64,000 bases of DNA from Achromobacter agilis (GTDB lineage Bacteria; Pseudomonadota; Gammaproteobacteria; Burkholderiales; Burkholderiaceae_B): NCBI RefSeq assembly GCF_900496965.1, contig NZ_UFQB01000014.1, forward strand, positions 1 through 64,000, read 5' to 3'. Position 1 is the first letter of the stretch, and each line of letters starts with the position of its first letter. The notes under the pieces are model-generated. The model saw nothing but the letters and a program-made list of their open reading frames with translations. It was not told the DNA's origin and ran no database searches. Made by a program: the position numbers and the translations under genes. Positions 8,722-18,238 of this stretch are shown here, piece by piece.

Positions 8722-9699
8722 ATGAAACCCACTATTGCCGCATGCGGCGCATTGTTCGCCGCTGTTGCCTCGTTGTCCGCGATGCCCGGCGGCGCGCATG
8801 CCGCCGCCCCCTATCCGGCCAAACCCCTGACGCTGGTGATCGGATTCCCGCCAGGCGGGGGGGCGGACCAGGTGGGCCGTGTCTATGCCAATGCGCTGGC
8901 CAGGCAGCTCAAGCAGCCGGTCGTGATCGAGAACCGGCCCGGCGCCGGCTCGACGATCGGCGCCAGCCTCGCGGCGCGCGCCGCCGCCGACGGCTATACG
9001 CTGTACCTGGGTAACTCCAGCGTCATGGGCAGCGACAGCGCCCTGTACAAGGTGGATTACACGCCGGACAACTTCGTGCCCGTGGCGCAGCTCACCACCG
9101 GTCCCATGGTCCTGATCGCGAACGCGAAGCTGGGGCTGAAAGGCGTACAGGATCTCATCGACCGGGCCAAGCGCAAGCCGGGAACCATCAATGTGGCGTC
9201 ATCCGGCAACGGCGTCATCACCCATTTGGCGGCAGTCGAATTCATGACGCTCGCCGGCGTGAAGCTGATGCACATTCCATTCAAGGGGGGCGCGGCTGCG
9301 GCGCAATCCGTCGCCGCGGGCGATACCGACGTCTCGTTTGCGACGGCCCCGTCCGCCAAGGCGGTCATCGACACCGGCAAGGTGGTGGCGCTGGCGGTAA
9401 CGTCCGGCCAGCCCTCGCGGCTGCTGCCGTACCCGCCCATTTCGCAGACGGTGCCCGGCTATGACCTCTCCAACTGGTGGGGCGTCTTCGCACCCAAGGG
9501 CACGCCGCCGGAGGTGCTGGATACGCTGTTCAAGGCCAGCAATGAAGTGCTCGCGCTTGCCGATGTGCAGCAAGGCATGGCGGCGGGCTACGAGGAAGTG
9601 ACGCCGTCCGCGTCGCTGGAAGCGTTTGGCGCATTCGCCCGCAAAGAGGGAGGCAAGGGTTTAAGATTGGCCAAAGAAAGCCTAGATACCGCCAATTGA
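8722..9699 (+). CDS. Bug-family (TctC-type) periplasmic solute-binding receptor
   Basis: 325 residues with a clear Sec signal peptide (hydrophobic residues 5-25, cut near AHA-A). The mature start YPAKPLTLVIGFPPGGGADQ is the Bug signature, with the bipartite ligand loop at GFPPGG. It follows AAGGAGAC at 8710-8717. Bug proteins bind small organic acids in the periplasm for tripartite tricarboxylate transport, or as orphan sensors; no TctA/TctB genes are nearby. Its place inside a CoA-transferase/hydratase/dehydrogenase operon suggests it binds the operon's carboxylic acid substrate. Confidence 0.92.
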   Translation: MKPTIAACGALFAAVASLSAMPGGAHAAAPYPAKPLTLVIGFPPGGGADQVGRVYANALARQLKQPVVIENRPGAGSTIGASLAARAAADGYTLYLGNSSVMGSDSALYKVDYTPDNFVPVAQLTTGPMVLIANAKLGLKGVQDLIDRAKRKPGTINVASSGNGVITHLAAVEFMTLAGVKLMHIPFKGGAAAAQSVAAGDTDVSFATAPSAKAVIDTGKVVALAVTSGQPSRLLPYPPISQTVPGYDLSNWWGVFAPKGTPPEVLDTLFKASNEVLALADVQQGMAAGYEEVTPSASLEAFGAFARKEGGKGLRLAKESLDTAN

Positions 9700-9709
9700 T
9701 GGAGACACC

Positions 9710-11536
9710 ATGCCCTACGCAACCCCATTGCAGGACTTCCGCTTCGCCTTGAAGGAACTGGCCGGACTCGATGACGTCCTGAAACTGCCCGGCTTCGAAG
9801 AGGTGACGCCAGACCTGGTGGATGCCATCCTGGAAGAAAACGGCCGCTTCGTCGAGCAGGCGGTCGCGCCGCTGAACGTGCCGGGCGATACGCAGCCGCC
9901 CGTCTGGAAGGACGGTCAGGTTAGCGCCACGCCGGGGTATGCGCAGGGTTTCAAGGACTACGCGGCAGGCGGCTGGCAAGGCCTGCAGCATCCGGCGGTA
10001 TGGGGCGGGCAGGGGCTGCCCAAGCTGGTGGCGGCCGCTCCGGGCGAGAACATCCAGGCGGCCAGCCTAGCGTTCTCGCTGTGTCCGATGTTGACCGACG
10101 GCGTGATCGAAGCCGTCCTGACGGTCGGCTCGGACGCGCAGCGCAAGCAATACGTGCCCAACCTGATCGGTGGCAAATGGACGGGCACGATGAACCTCAC
10201 CGAGCCGCAAGCCGGCTCGGATCTGGCGCAGGTGGCGACGCGCGCCGTGAAGCAGGACGACGGCAGCTACCGGCTGACCGGCCAGAAGATCTTCATCACC
10301 TACGGCGAGCACGACCTGGCCGAGAACATCATCCACCTGGTGTTGGCGCGCACGCCGGACGCGCCTGCGGGGGTGAAGGGCATCTCGCTCTTCATCGTGC
10401 CCAAGTTCCTGGTTCAGGCGGACGGCAGCCTGGGCAAGCGCAACGACGTCTGGTGCGCCTCTCTGGAACACAAGCTGGGCATCCACGGCAGCCCCACGGC
10501 GGTGCTGCTGTACGGTTCCGGCAAGGGCGACGTGGGCGAGGGCGCCATCGGCTACCTGGTCGGCGAGCAGAATCGCGGCCTGGAATATATGTTCATCATG
10601 ATGAACGCCGCCCGCTATTCAGTGGGGCAGCAGGGCATCGGGGTGTCCGAGCGCGCATACCAGCACGCCCTGGCCTACGCGCGCGAGCGCGTGCAGGGCC
10701 GGGCCGTGGAAGGTTCCGCGGGGGCCGTGGCCATCGTGCGCCATCCGGACGTGCAGCGCATGCTGATGACGATGAAGGCGTTGACGGAGGCGGCGCGCGC
10801 CGTTTCCTATGTGGCCGCGGCCGCCCACGACAAGGGTACGCATCACCCGGACCCGGAACAGCGCGCCCGTAACCGCGCCTTCTACGAATACCTGGTGCCC
10901 ATCGTCAAGGGTTTCTCGACCGAGAACGCGGTCGAGGTCGCGTCGCTGGGCATCCAGGTGCACGGCGGCATGGGATTCATCGAAGAAGCCGGCGCGGCGC
11001 AGTTTTACCGCGACGCGCGCATCCTGCCCATCTATGAGGGCACCACCGCCATCCAGGCCAACGATCTGGTCGGCCGCAAGACGCAGCGCGACGGCGGCGC
11101 CACCGCCCATGCCGCCATCGCGGCGATGCGCGAAACGCTGCGCGCCGTCGAGGCCGAGGCGTCGAGCGCGGCGGCGGGCGAGCGCGACGGATTACGCCTG
11201 CTGCGCGACAACCTGGACGGCGCCATCCAGGCGTATGAGGCCGGCGTGGCGTTCATCCTGGAGCAATTGGCGGCCAATGTCCGGGCGGCCTATTCCAGCA
11301 GCGTTCCCTACTTGATGCTGGCCGGCGTGGTTCATGGCGGATGGCAGATGGCGCGCGCCGTGTTGGCCTGCCGCCGCCATATCGCCGCCGGGTCCACCGA
11401 TCCATTCCACGCCTCGAAGGTCGCCACCGGGTTGTTCTACGCCGCGCATATCCTGCCGCGCTCGCTGGCCCTGTCGGCCGCTGTCCGGTCCGGCGTCGTG
11501 GCGGACGCCTGTGGCGCCAGTCTGGATATTGCATAA
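9710..11536 (+). CDS. Acyl-CoA dehydrogenase (long FadE/DmdC-like form)
   Basis: 608 residues, longer than the 380-residue classical enzymes and like the FadE5/DmdC group with an extra C-terminal domain. Seen in order are the helical N-terminal domain, the FAD-contact motif MNLTEPQAGSDLAQ at about 163-176, and IYEGTTAIQANDLVGRKT at about 442-459 with the candidate catalytic Glu. The C-terminal part from about 480 is the acyl-CoA dehydrogenase-like extension. It oxidises an acyl-CoA to the 2-enoyl-CoA and hands electrons to ETF. It starts 10 bp after the Bug stop and closes the operon. The acyl substrate is unknown; a methylthiopropionyl-CoA or medium-chain role are both possible. Confidence 0.92.
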   Translation: MPYATPLQDFRFALKELAGLDDVLKLPGFEEVTPDLVDAILEENGRFVEQAVAPLNVPGDTQPPVWKDGQVSATPGYAQGFKDYAAGGWQGLQHPAVWGGQGLPKLVAAAPGENIQAASLAFSLCPMLTDGVIEAVLTVGSDAQRKQYVPNLIGGKWTGTMNLTEPQAGSDLAQVATRAVKQDDGSYRLTGQKIFITYGEHDLAENIIHLVLARTPDAPAGVKGISLFIVPKFLVQADGSLGKRNDVWCASLEHKLGIHGSPTAVLLYGSGKGDVGEGAIGYLVGEQNRGLEYMFIMMNAARYSVGQQGIGVSERAYQHALAYARERVQGRAVEGSAGAVAIVRHPDVQRMLMTMKALTEAARAVSYVAAAAHDKGTHHPDPEQRARNRAFYEYLVPIVKGFSTENAVEVASLGIQVHGGMGFIEEAGAAQFYRDARILPIYEGTTAIQANDLVGRKTQRDGGATAHAAIAAMRETLRAVEAEASSAAAGERDGLRLLRDNLDGAIQAYEAGVAFILEQLAANVRAAYSSSVPYLMLAGVVHGGWQMARAVLACRRHIAAGSTDPFHASKVATGLFYAAHILPRSLALSAAVRSGVVADACGASLDIA

Positions 11537-11686
11537 GGTTATATGTCTTGCGTATTTCCCCGGCTAAAGGTTTGATGGAAGAATCGTTTCCCAGGCGGTA
11601 AATTCCGCCAAGAGACGACTTCCAGCGCTGCCCGCCCCGGTGGGCAGCCGGGCCTTCCCAACCTGAATCCGCACACAGGAGACATC

Positions 11687-12328
11687 ATGAGTCAACTACG
11701 CCTGGGCGATACCGCCCCCGATTTCGAACAGGAATCCTCGGCTGGGCCGATACGCTTCCATGAGTATCTGGGTAACAGCTGGGGTGTCCTGTTTTCGCAT
11801 CCGGCCGATTTCACACCGGTCTGCACCACCGAGCTGGGCTATACCGCCAAACTGGCCGACGAATTCGCCAAGCGCAACGTAAAGGTGCTGGCGCTGTCGG
11901 TGGACGACACCGATTCGCACACGCGCTGGATCGACGACATCAACGATACGCAGTCCACCAAGGTGAACTTCCCGATCCTGTCCGACAAAGACCGCAAGGT
12001 CTCCGAGCTGTACGACATGATCCACCCGAACGCCAACGCAACGCTGACCGTGCGTTCGGTGTTCATCATCGATCCCAACAAGAAGGTGCGCCTGACCATC
12101 ACGTATCCGGCCAGCACCGGCCGCAACTTCAACGAGATCCTGCGCGTCATCGATTCGCTGCAGTTGACCGATAGCCACAGCGTGGCCACGCCGGTGAACT
12201 GGGAGGACGGCGACGACGTGATCATCGTTCCGTCCCTGCAGGACGAAGCCGTGATCAAGCAGAAGTTCCCGAAGGGCTACAAGGCCGTGCGTCCCTACCT
12301 GCGCATTACGCCTCAGCCGAATAAGTAA
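11687..12328 (+). CDS. 1-Cys peroxiredoxin (Prx6 subfamily)
   Basis: 213 residues, standard for the Prx6 group. The peroxidatic cysteine is Cys46 in [14 protein letters not shown]; no other cysteine is present, so it is a true 1-Cys enzyme. The C-terminal arm ([17 protein letters not shown], about 169-185) is typical of the subfamily. It reduces hydroperoxides in the cytosol and needs an external reductant to recycle. The gene stands alone. The leader before it holds a 7-bp hairpin (11627-11648) and an inverted repeat GGCGG-N6-CCGCC (11594-11609) that could be promoter or operator parts. A strong terminator follows. Confidence 0.93.
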   Translation: MSQLRLGDTAPDFEQESSAGPIRFHEYLGNSWGVLFSHPADFTPVCTTELGYTAKLADEFAKRNVKVLALSVDDTDSHTRWIDDINDTQSTKVNFPILSDKDRKVSELYDMIHPNANATLTVRSVFIIDPNKKVRLTITYPASTGRNFNEILRVIDSLQLTDSHSVATPVNWEDGDDVIIVPSLQDEAVIKQKFPKGYKAVRPYLRITPQPNK

Positions 12329-12368
12329 ATTCGGAATTCGCGGGGCAGGCCCCGCATGCCACCCGAAC

Positions 12369-12403
12369 CGCCGCATTCCTCTATGGGATGCGGCGTTTTT
12401 TTT
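12369..12403 (+). terminator. Intrinsic terminator after the peroxiredoxin gene
   Basis: An 11-bp stem (CGCCGCATTCC against GGGATGCGGCG, one G-U pair) with loop TCTAT is followed by eight T residues. Confidence 0.92.
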
Positions 12404-12576
12404 CGCATGGGCCGTCCTGGGGCGGAAGATGCCTTGGCGGTAAGGGTGGACTTTCCTATTGCTGGGACAGCAGTCCTATATGCCTGAGAGCGATGAGCAA
12501 TCAAATAATGATTCGTTCCGTTCAGATCGGGCTGCCCGCAAACTTGCTCCCACATTGCCAAACACAGGGAGCAGGG

Positions 12577-13605
12577 ATGTCTTTCAGGAAAGCCGGTTGG
12601 CTGGCCGCCTTGGCCGCAGTCACGATGTCGTTGGCCGCGATCGCGCCCGCGCAGGCCCAGCAGAAGCAGACGCTGCTGAATGTTTCGTACGATCCGACCC
12701 GTGAACTCTATCGCGCCATCGACGACGCGTTCGCCAAGCAATACAAGGAAAAGGCGAACGTCGAACTGACCATCCGCCAGTCGCACGGCGGGTCGGGCCG
12801 CCAGGCGCGTTCCGTCATCGACGGCCTGGAGGCCGATGTGGTGACCCTGGCCCTGGCGTACGACATCGACGCCATCTCCGACCGGGGGCTGCTGCCCGCG
12901 GACTGGCAGGCCCGCCTGCCGCAGAACAGCTCGCCCTATACCTCCACCATCGTGTTCCTGGTGCGCAAGGGCAATCCCAAGCAGATCAAGGACTGGGACG
13001 ATCTGGTGAAGGATGGCGTGCAGGTCATTACGCCCAATCCGAAGACCTCGGGCGGCGCGCGCTGGAACTACCTGGCCGCCTGGGCCTACGCGCTGGAGAA
13101 GAACGGCGGCAGCGAGGACAAGGCCCGCGCCTTCGTGGGCGACCTCCTCAAGCATGTGCCGGTGCTGGACACCGGGGCGCGCGGCGCCACCACCACGTTC
13201 GTGGAACGCGGCGTGGGCGACGTGCTGCTGGCCTGGGAAAACGAAGCTTTCCTGGCGCAGGAAGAACTGGGTCCGGACAAGTTCGACATCGTGGTGCCGT
13301 CGCTGTCCATCCTGGCCGAACCGCCGGTCGCCGTCGTCGACAAGGTCGTGGACAAGAAGGGGACCCGCGCGGCCGCGCAGGCCTACCTGGAATTCCTCTA
13401 CACGCCGGTAGCCCAGGAAATCATCGCCAAGAACTACTACCGGCCCATCGACAAGGCCGTGGCCGCCAAGTACGAAAGCAAGTTCCCGAAGGTCAAGCTC
13501 GTGACCATCGACGACAAGATTTTCGGCGGCTGGCGCAAGGCGCAGAAGGACCACTTCAGCGACGGCGGCACGTTCGACCAGATCTACCTGCCGCAGAAGA
13601 AGTAA
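12577..13605 (+). CDS. sbp: Sulfate-binding periplasmic protein of the sulfate ABC transporter
   Basis: 342 residues with a signal peptide cut near AQA-Q at about residue 26. The mature N-terminus ([20 protein letters not shown]) and [20 protein letters not shown] are hallmarks of Sbp/CysP sulfate receptors. The start is the ATG at 12577 behind an AGGGAGCAGGG stretch; the frame is open further upstream but without a signal peptide. It hands sulfate or thiosulfate to CysT-CysW-CysA, encoded next. About 250 bp lie between the previous gene and this start. They hold the peroxiredoxin terminator, then probably the cys promoter, with an inverted repeat TGCTG-GGA-CAGCA at 12460-12472; I could not fix the promoter boxes. 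Confidence 0.95.
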   Translation: MSFRKAGWLAALAAVTMSLAAIAPAQAQQKQTLLNVSYDPTRELYRAIDDAFAKQYKEKANVELTIRQSHGGSGRQARSVIDGLEADVVTLALAYDIDAISDRGLLPADWQARLPQNSSPYTSTIVFLVRKGNPKQIKDWDDLVKDGVQVITPNPKTSGGARWNYLAAWAYALEKNGGSEDKARAFVGDLLKHVPVLDTGARGATTTFVERGVGDVLLAWENEAFLAQEELGPDKFDIVVPSLSILAEPPVAVVDKVVDKKGTRAAAQAYLEFLYTPVAQEIIAKNYYRPIDKAVAAKYESKFPKVKLVTIDDKIFGGWRKAQKDHFSDGGTFDQIYLPQKK

Positions 13606-13630
13606 CTCCATAACAATCGGAACGACGGCC

Positions 13631-14521
13631 ATGACTTCAGCCTCGAACCCCGCGGCAAGCGGCGCGCAAGCGCCTTTTGCCTTTCGCCGCAACAGCCCGG
13701 GCGTGCTGCCCGGGTTCGGCATCTCGATGGGCTACGCCGTGCTGTACCTGAGCGTGCTCGTGCTCATCCCGCTGGCCGCCCTGCCTATCAAGAGCGCGGG
13801 GCTGGGGTGGCAGGGCTTCTGGGACACGGTGGCCTCGCCGCGCGTCGTGGCCTCGTACCGGCTCACCTTCGGCGCCTCGCTGGCGGCGGCGCTGGTGAAC
13901 CTGGTGTTCGGCACCATCGTCGCCTGGGTGCTGGTGCGCTACCGCTTCCCCGGCAAGAAGATCCTGGATGCGCTGGTCGACCTGCCGTTCGCGCTGCCCA
14001 CGGCGGTGGCGGGGATTGCGCTGACCGCGTTGTATTCCGAGAAGGGGTGGCTGGGCGCGCCGCTGGCCGACTGGTTCGGCTGGAAAGTGGCGTTTACGCC
14101 GCTGGGCATCGTGATCGCGCTGATCTTCATCGGCGTGCCTTTCGTGGTGCGTACGGTGCAGCCGGTGCTGGAGGACGTGGAGCGCGAGATCGAAGAAGCG
14201 GCCGCCAGCCTGGGCGCCAACCGCTGGCAAACCATCCGCCGCGTGCTGCTGCCGATCATCCTGCCCGCCCTGATGACGGGTTTCGCGTTGGCCTTCGCGC
14301 GCGCGGTGGGCGAATACGGATCGGTGGTGTTCATCGCGGGCAATATGCCCATGGTGTCCGAGATCACGCCGCTGCTGATCATCGCCAAGCTGGAAGAATT
14401 CGACTACGCGGGCGCCGCCGCGATCGCCACGGTCATGCTGTTGCTGTCGTTCGCGCTGCTGCTCGTCATCAACCTGCTGCAGGGCTGGCAGTCGCGCCGC
14501 AATCTTGGGAGGCTCGCATGA
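13631..14521 (+). CDS. cysT: Sulfate ABC transporter permease CysT (CysU)
   Basis: 296 residues with about six membrane helices. The EAA loop for contact with the ATPase is visible at [22 protein letters not shown] (about 191-212), followed by the conserved [12 protein letters not shown]. It forms the sulfate channel together with CysW. It starts 25 bp after the receptor gene and overlaps cysW by four bases (ATGA), as expected for subunits made in equal amounts. Confidence 0.96.
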   Translation: MTSASNPAASGAQAPFAFRRNSPGVLPGFGISMGYAVLYLSVLVLIPLAALPIKSAGLGWQGFWDTVASPRVVASYRLTFGASLAAALVNLVFGTIVAWVLVRYRFPGKKILDALVDLPFALPTAVAGIALTALYSEKGWLGAPLADWFGWKVAFTPLGIVIALIFIGVPFVVRTVQPVLEDVEREIEEAAASLGANRWQTIRRVLLPIILPALMTGFALAFARAVGEYGSVVFIAGNMPMVSEITPLLIIAKLEEFDYAGAAAIATVMLLLSFALLLVINLLQGWQSRRNLGRLA

Positions 14522-15417
14522 GCGCGCAGGACCGTCCCGCCCATCTGACCGAGCCGCGCTGGGTGCGCGGCGCGCTGCTTGCCGTTGCGCTGGCATTCCT
14601 GGCGCTGTTCCTGCTGGTGCCTCTGGCTGCCGTGTTCGCCGAGGCCTTCAAGAAGGGTTGGCAACTGTACCTGGCCGCCATCGTCGAACCCGACGCGCTG
14701 GCCGCGATCCGCCTGACGCTGCTGGTGGCGGCCATCGCGCTGCCGCTGAACCTGGTGTTCGGGGTGGCCGCCGCCTGGGCCGTCACCAAGTTCCAGTTCC
14801 GCGGCAAACAATTCCTGATCACCCTGATCGACCTGCCGTTCTCGGTGTCTCCCGTGGTGGCCGGTCTGGTGTTCGTGCTGCTGTTCGGCACGCAGGGCTG
14901 GTTCGGCGGTTGGCTCCAGGACCACGACATCAAGATCGTCTATGCCGTGCCCGGCATCGTCCTGGCGTCGCTGTTCGTGACGTTTCCTTTCGTCGCGCGC
15001 GAGCTGATTCCCCTGATGCAGGCGCAGGGCAGCGAAGAGGAGCAGGCCGCGCTGACGCTGGGCGCCAGCGGCTGGCAGATCTTCTGGCGCGTGACGCTGC
15101 CGAACATCAAGTGGGGTCTGCTGTACGGCGCCATTCTGTGCAACGCGCGGGCCATGGGCGAGTTCGGGGCGGTGTCGGTGGTGTCCGGGCAGATCCGGGG
15201 GCTGACCAATACGATGACCCTGCACGTCGAGATTCTCTACAACGAATACCAGTATGCCGCGGCGTTCGCCGTGGCGTCGTTGCTGGCTTTGCTGGCGCTG
15301 GTAACGCTGGTGGCCAAGAACGTCGTCGAGTGGCGCAATGCGCGCTTCCAGCAAGCCGCCGACCTGCCGGTCGAATATCCCGGCCAGGCGGCCGCCATCA
15401 AGCCGGCCGTCGCCTGA
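14518..15417 (+). CDS. cysW: Sulfate ABC transporter permease CysW
   Basis: 299 residues, six predicted helices. The EAA loop ([23 protein letters not shown], about 176-198) and [15 protein letters not shown] identify the sulfate permease partner of CysT. The start is fixed by the ATGA overlap with cysT. The protein pairs with CysT in the inner membrane and is driven by CysA, encoded 26 bp downstream. Confidence 0.96.
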   Translation: MSAQDRPAHLTEPRWVRGALLAVALAFLALFLLVPLAAVFAEAFKKGWQLYLAAIVEPDALAAIRLTLLVAAIALPLNLVFGVAAAWAVTKFQFRGKQFLITLIDLPFSVSPVVAGLVFVLLFGTQGWFGGWLQDHDIKIVYAVPGIVLASLFVTFPFVARELIPLMQAQGSEEEQAALTLGASGWQIFWRVTLPNIKWGLLYGAILCNARAMGEFGAVSVVSGQIRGLTNTMTLHVEILYNEYQYAAAFAVASLLALLALVTLVAKNVVEWRNARFQQAADLPVEYPGQAAAIKPAVA

Positions 15418-15443
15418 CGCGCCCAGTAAAGACGGAGACAAGC

Positions 15444-16508
15444 ATGAGTATCGAAGTCCGCAATCTGTCCAAGCGTTTCGGCGAATTCCGCGCGCTCAAT
15501 GACGTTTCGCTGCATATCGAGACGGGTGAACTGGTGGCGCTGCTGGGGCCGTCGGGCTGCGGCAAGACCACGCTGCTGCGCATCATCGCCGGCCTGGAGT
15601 CGGCCGATTCCGGCAACGTGCTGTTCGCCGGCGAGGACGCCACCGCCGTGGACGTGCGCCAGCGCCAGGTCGGTTTCGTGTTCCAGCACTACGCGCTCTT
15701 CAAGCACATGACGGTGTTCGAGAACGTGGCCTTCGGCCTGCGGGTCAAGCATCGTTCGCAGCGGCCGCCCGAAGACCGGATCCAGCGCAAGGTGCATGAC
15801 CTGCTGGGCCTGGTGCAGCTGGACTGGCTGGCGGACCGCTATCCAGCGCAGCTGTCCGGCGGCCAGCGCCAGCGCATCGCCCTGGCGCGCGCCCTGGCCG
15901 TGGAGCCCAGGGTGCTGCTGCTGGACGAGCCGTTCGGCGCGCTGGACGCCAAGGTGCGCAAGGAGCTGCGGCGCTGGCTGCGGCGGCTGCACGACGAACT
16001 GCACGTGGCCAGCGTGTTCGTGACGCATGACCAGGAGGAAGCGCTGGAGGTGTCCGACCGCGTGGTGCTGATGAACGCGGGCCGCATCGAGCAGGTGGGC
16101 ACGCCGCGCGATGTCTGGGAAGGTCCGGCCACGCCTTTCGTCTACGGCTTCCTGGGCGACGTGAACCAGCTGCAGGGCGTGGCCACGCGCGGTGTCTGGA
16201 ACGGCGCGGGGCTGTCGCTGCCCGCGCCCGAGCTGGCGCAGGCCGACGGCCAGCGGGCCACCGCCTACGTGCGGCCGCATGAATTCGACATTGAACGCTA
16301 TCGCGCCGGCGCCGACGGCATTCCGGTGCGCCTGGCGCATGCCTACCTGGCCGGCCCTAGCGCATACCTGGAACTCACCCGGGAAGATTCGTCCTCGCTT
16401 CTCGAAGCCGAGGTGCCCGAGTCCTTGTACCGGGAGCTGGGCCTGCGCGACGGCGAAATCCTCCTTGCGCGCCCGCGGCGGGCGCGCATCTTTGCGGTGC
16501 AAGCATGA
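15444..16508 (+). CDS. cysA: Sulfate/thiosulfate import ATP-binding protein CysA
   Basis: 354 residues. Walker A is [11 protein letters not shown] (about 34-44), the ABC signature [15 protein letters not shown] (about 137-151) and Walker [13 protein letters not shown] (about 156-167). The C-terminal third is the TOBE-like regulatory domain seen in CysA proteins. It powers sulfate import through CysT-CysW. It follows a GACGGAGAC site, and its stop overlaps the cysH start (ATGA), tying uptake to reduction in one transcript. Confidence 0.96.
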   Translation: MSIEVRNLSKRFGEFRALNDVSLHIETGELVALLGPSGCGKTTLLRIIAGLESADSGNVLFAGEDATAVDVRQRQVGFVFQHYALFKHMTVFENVAFGLRVKHRSQRPPEDRIQRKVHDLLGLVQLDWLADRYPAQLSGGQRQRIALARALAVEPRVLLLDEPFGALDAKVRKELRRWLRRLHDELHVASVFVTHDQEEALEVSDRVVLMNAGRIEQVGTPRDVWEGPATPFVYGFLGDVNQLQGVATRGVWNGAGLSLPAPELAQADGQRATAYVRPHEFDIERYRAGADGIPVRLAHAYLAGPSAYLELTREDSSSLLEAEVPESLYRELGLRDGEILLARPRRARIFAVQA

Positions 16509-17248
16509 CGACGACCGAACTTTCCCCCCAACTCGATGCGGCGCTCGCCGTCCGCTGGCACGAACTGAACGAGCGCCTGGCCGACATCCGGCGGCGCTAC
16601 CCCGATGCCGCGCTGGCGTCGTCGCTGGCCGCCGAGGACATGCTTCTGACGCATGCGCTGTATGCCGGCGGCTCGGACCTGGAGGTGTTCACGCTGGACA
16701 CGGGCCGGCTGCATGCCGAGACGCTGGGCGTACTGGACGCGGTGCGCGAACGCTACGGGCGCGAGGTGACCGTGTACCGGCCCGATGCCGGGGCGGTCGA
16801 GCGCCACGTCGCCGAGCATGGCGCTTATGCCTTCTACGAGAGCGTGGCGCTGCGCCGCGCCTGTTGCCAGATCCGCAAGGTCGCGCCGCTCAAGCGCGCG
16901 CTGGCCGGACGCGGTGCCTGGATCACCGGGCAGCGCCGGTCGCAGTCGACGACCCGCGGCGAACTGCCGTTCGAAGAAGACGACGCCGCCTTCGGCCTCT
17001 ACAAGTTCAATCCCCTGGCCGAATGGGACGAGGAAGAGGTCTGGTCCGTCATTCGCGCGCTGGGCATTCCCTACAACCCGTTGCATGACCAAGGCTATCC
17101 CTCCATCGGATGCGAGCCTTGTACGCGCGCCATCCGCCCGGGCGAGGACCTGAGGGCGGGGCGCTGGTGGTGGGAGTCCTCGGACTCCAAGGAGTGCGGC
17201 CTGCATGCGGGCAACCGGGTCATCCCCGTCGTGGCGCGCGTCGAATGA
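16505..17248 (+). CDS. cysH: Assimilatory adenylylsulfate (APS) reductase, CysH family
   Basis: 247 residues. It has the cysteine set of the iron-sulfur APS reductases: Cys120-Cys121 in RRACCQIRK and Cys203/Cys206 in IGCEPCTRA, which hold a [4Fe-4S] cluster, plus the catalytic Cys231 in KECGLH. PAPS reductases of the E. coli type lack the first four. It therefore most likely reduces APS to sulfite directly with thioredoxin. This fits the operon, which has cysD and cysN but no APS kinase gene or domain. It begins inside the cysA stop and lies 40 bp before cysD. Confidence 0.94.
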   Translation: MTTTELSPQLDAALAVRWHELNERLADIRRRYPDAALASSLAAEDMLLTHALYAGGSDLEVFTLDTGRLHAETLGVLDAVRERYGREVTVYRPDAGAVERHVAEHGAYAFYESVALRRACCQIRKVAPLKRALAGRGAWITGQRRSQSTTRGELPFEEDDAAFGLYKFNPLAEWDEEEVWSVIRALGIPYNPLHDQGYPSIGCEPCTRAIRPGEDLRAGRWWWESSDSKECGLHAGNRVIPVVARVE

Positions 17249-17288
17249 GGCCGCCCATGAATTCGAAATCTGTCTTAGTGGAGTAATC

Positions 17289-18197
17289 ATGTCTGCCGTC
17301 ATCCAACGCAGCCACCTGGATTGGCTGGAATCGGAAGCGATATTCATCCTGCGCGAGGTCGCCGCGGAAAGCGAAAAGCCCGTCCTGCTGTTCTCGGGCG
17401 GCAAGGATTCCGTGGTGCTGCTGCGCCTGGCCGAGAAGGCCTTCCGGCCAGGCCGCTTTCCTTTCCCGCTGATGCACATCGATACCGGGCACAACTTCGA
17501 CGAAGTGATCGCCTTCCGCGACAAGCGCGCGGCCGAGCTGGGCGAAACCCTGATCGTGCGCAGCGTCGAGGACTCGATCGCGCGGGGCAGCGTGGTGTTG
17601 CGCCGTGAAACCGATTCGCGCAACGCCGCCCAGGCCGTGACGCTGCTGGAGGCTATCGAGGAGTTCGGTTTCGATGCCTGCATCGGGGGCGCGCGGCGCG
17701 ACGAGGAAAAGGCGCGCGCCAAGGAACGCATTTTTTCGTTCCGGGACGAATTCGGCCAATGGGATCCCAAGGCTCAGCGCCCCGAACTGTGGAGCCTGTT
17801 CAATACCCGCGTGCATCGCGGCGAGAACATGCGCGTCTTCCCGATCTCCAACTGGACGGAGCTGGACGTCTGGCAGTACATCCAGCGTGAGCGGCTGGCG
17901 CTGCCCTCGATCTACTTCAGCCATGAGCGCGAGGTAGTGCGCCGCAAGGGGCTCCTGGTGCCCGTCACGCGGCTGACGCCGCCGCAGGACGGCGAGCAGG
18001 TCGAACGCCTGCCGGTGCGCTTCCGCACGGTGGGCGACATCTCCTGCACCTGCCCGGTGGCCTCCGACGCCGCCGACACACTGGCCATCATCGCCGAGAC
18101 CGCGGTGACCGACATTACCGAGCGCGGCGCCACGCGCATGGACGACCAGACTTCCGAGGCCTCGATGGAGCGCCGCAAGAAGGAAGGCTATTTCTGA
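17289..18197 (+). CDS. cysD: Sulfate adenylyltransferase subunit 2
   Basis: 302 residues. The PP-loop motif LLFSGGKDSVVLLRLAEKA (about 33-51) and the C-terminal TDITERGATRMDDQ stretch match CysD. With CysN it makes APS from sulfate and ATP at the cost of GTP. The start is the ATG at 17289 shortly after a GGAG at 17280. The reading frame is open further upstream but overlaps cysH. The next gene, cysN, starts 41 bp later. Confidence 0.97.
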   Translation: MSAVIQRSHLDWLESEAIFILREVAAESEKPVLLFSGGKDSVVLLRLAEKAFRPGRFPFPLMHIDTGHNFDEVIAFRDKRAAELGETLIVRSVEDSIARGSVVLRRETDSRNAAQAVTLLEAIEEFGFDACIGGARRDEEKARAKERIFSFRDEFGQWDPKAQRPELWSLFNTRVHRGENMRVFPISNWTELDVWQYIQRERLALPSIYFSHEREVVRRKGLLVPVTRLTPPQDGEQVERLPVRFRTVGDISCTCPVASDAADTLAIIAETAVTDITERGATRMDDQTSEASMERRKKEGYF

Positions 18198-18238
18198 TCG
18201 CACAAGACGCCGGCGCCTGCCGGCGGCAAGGGACGCAC

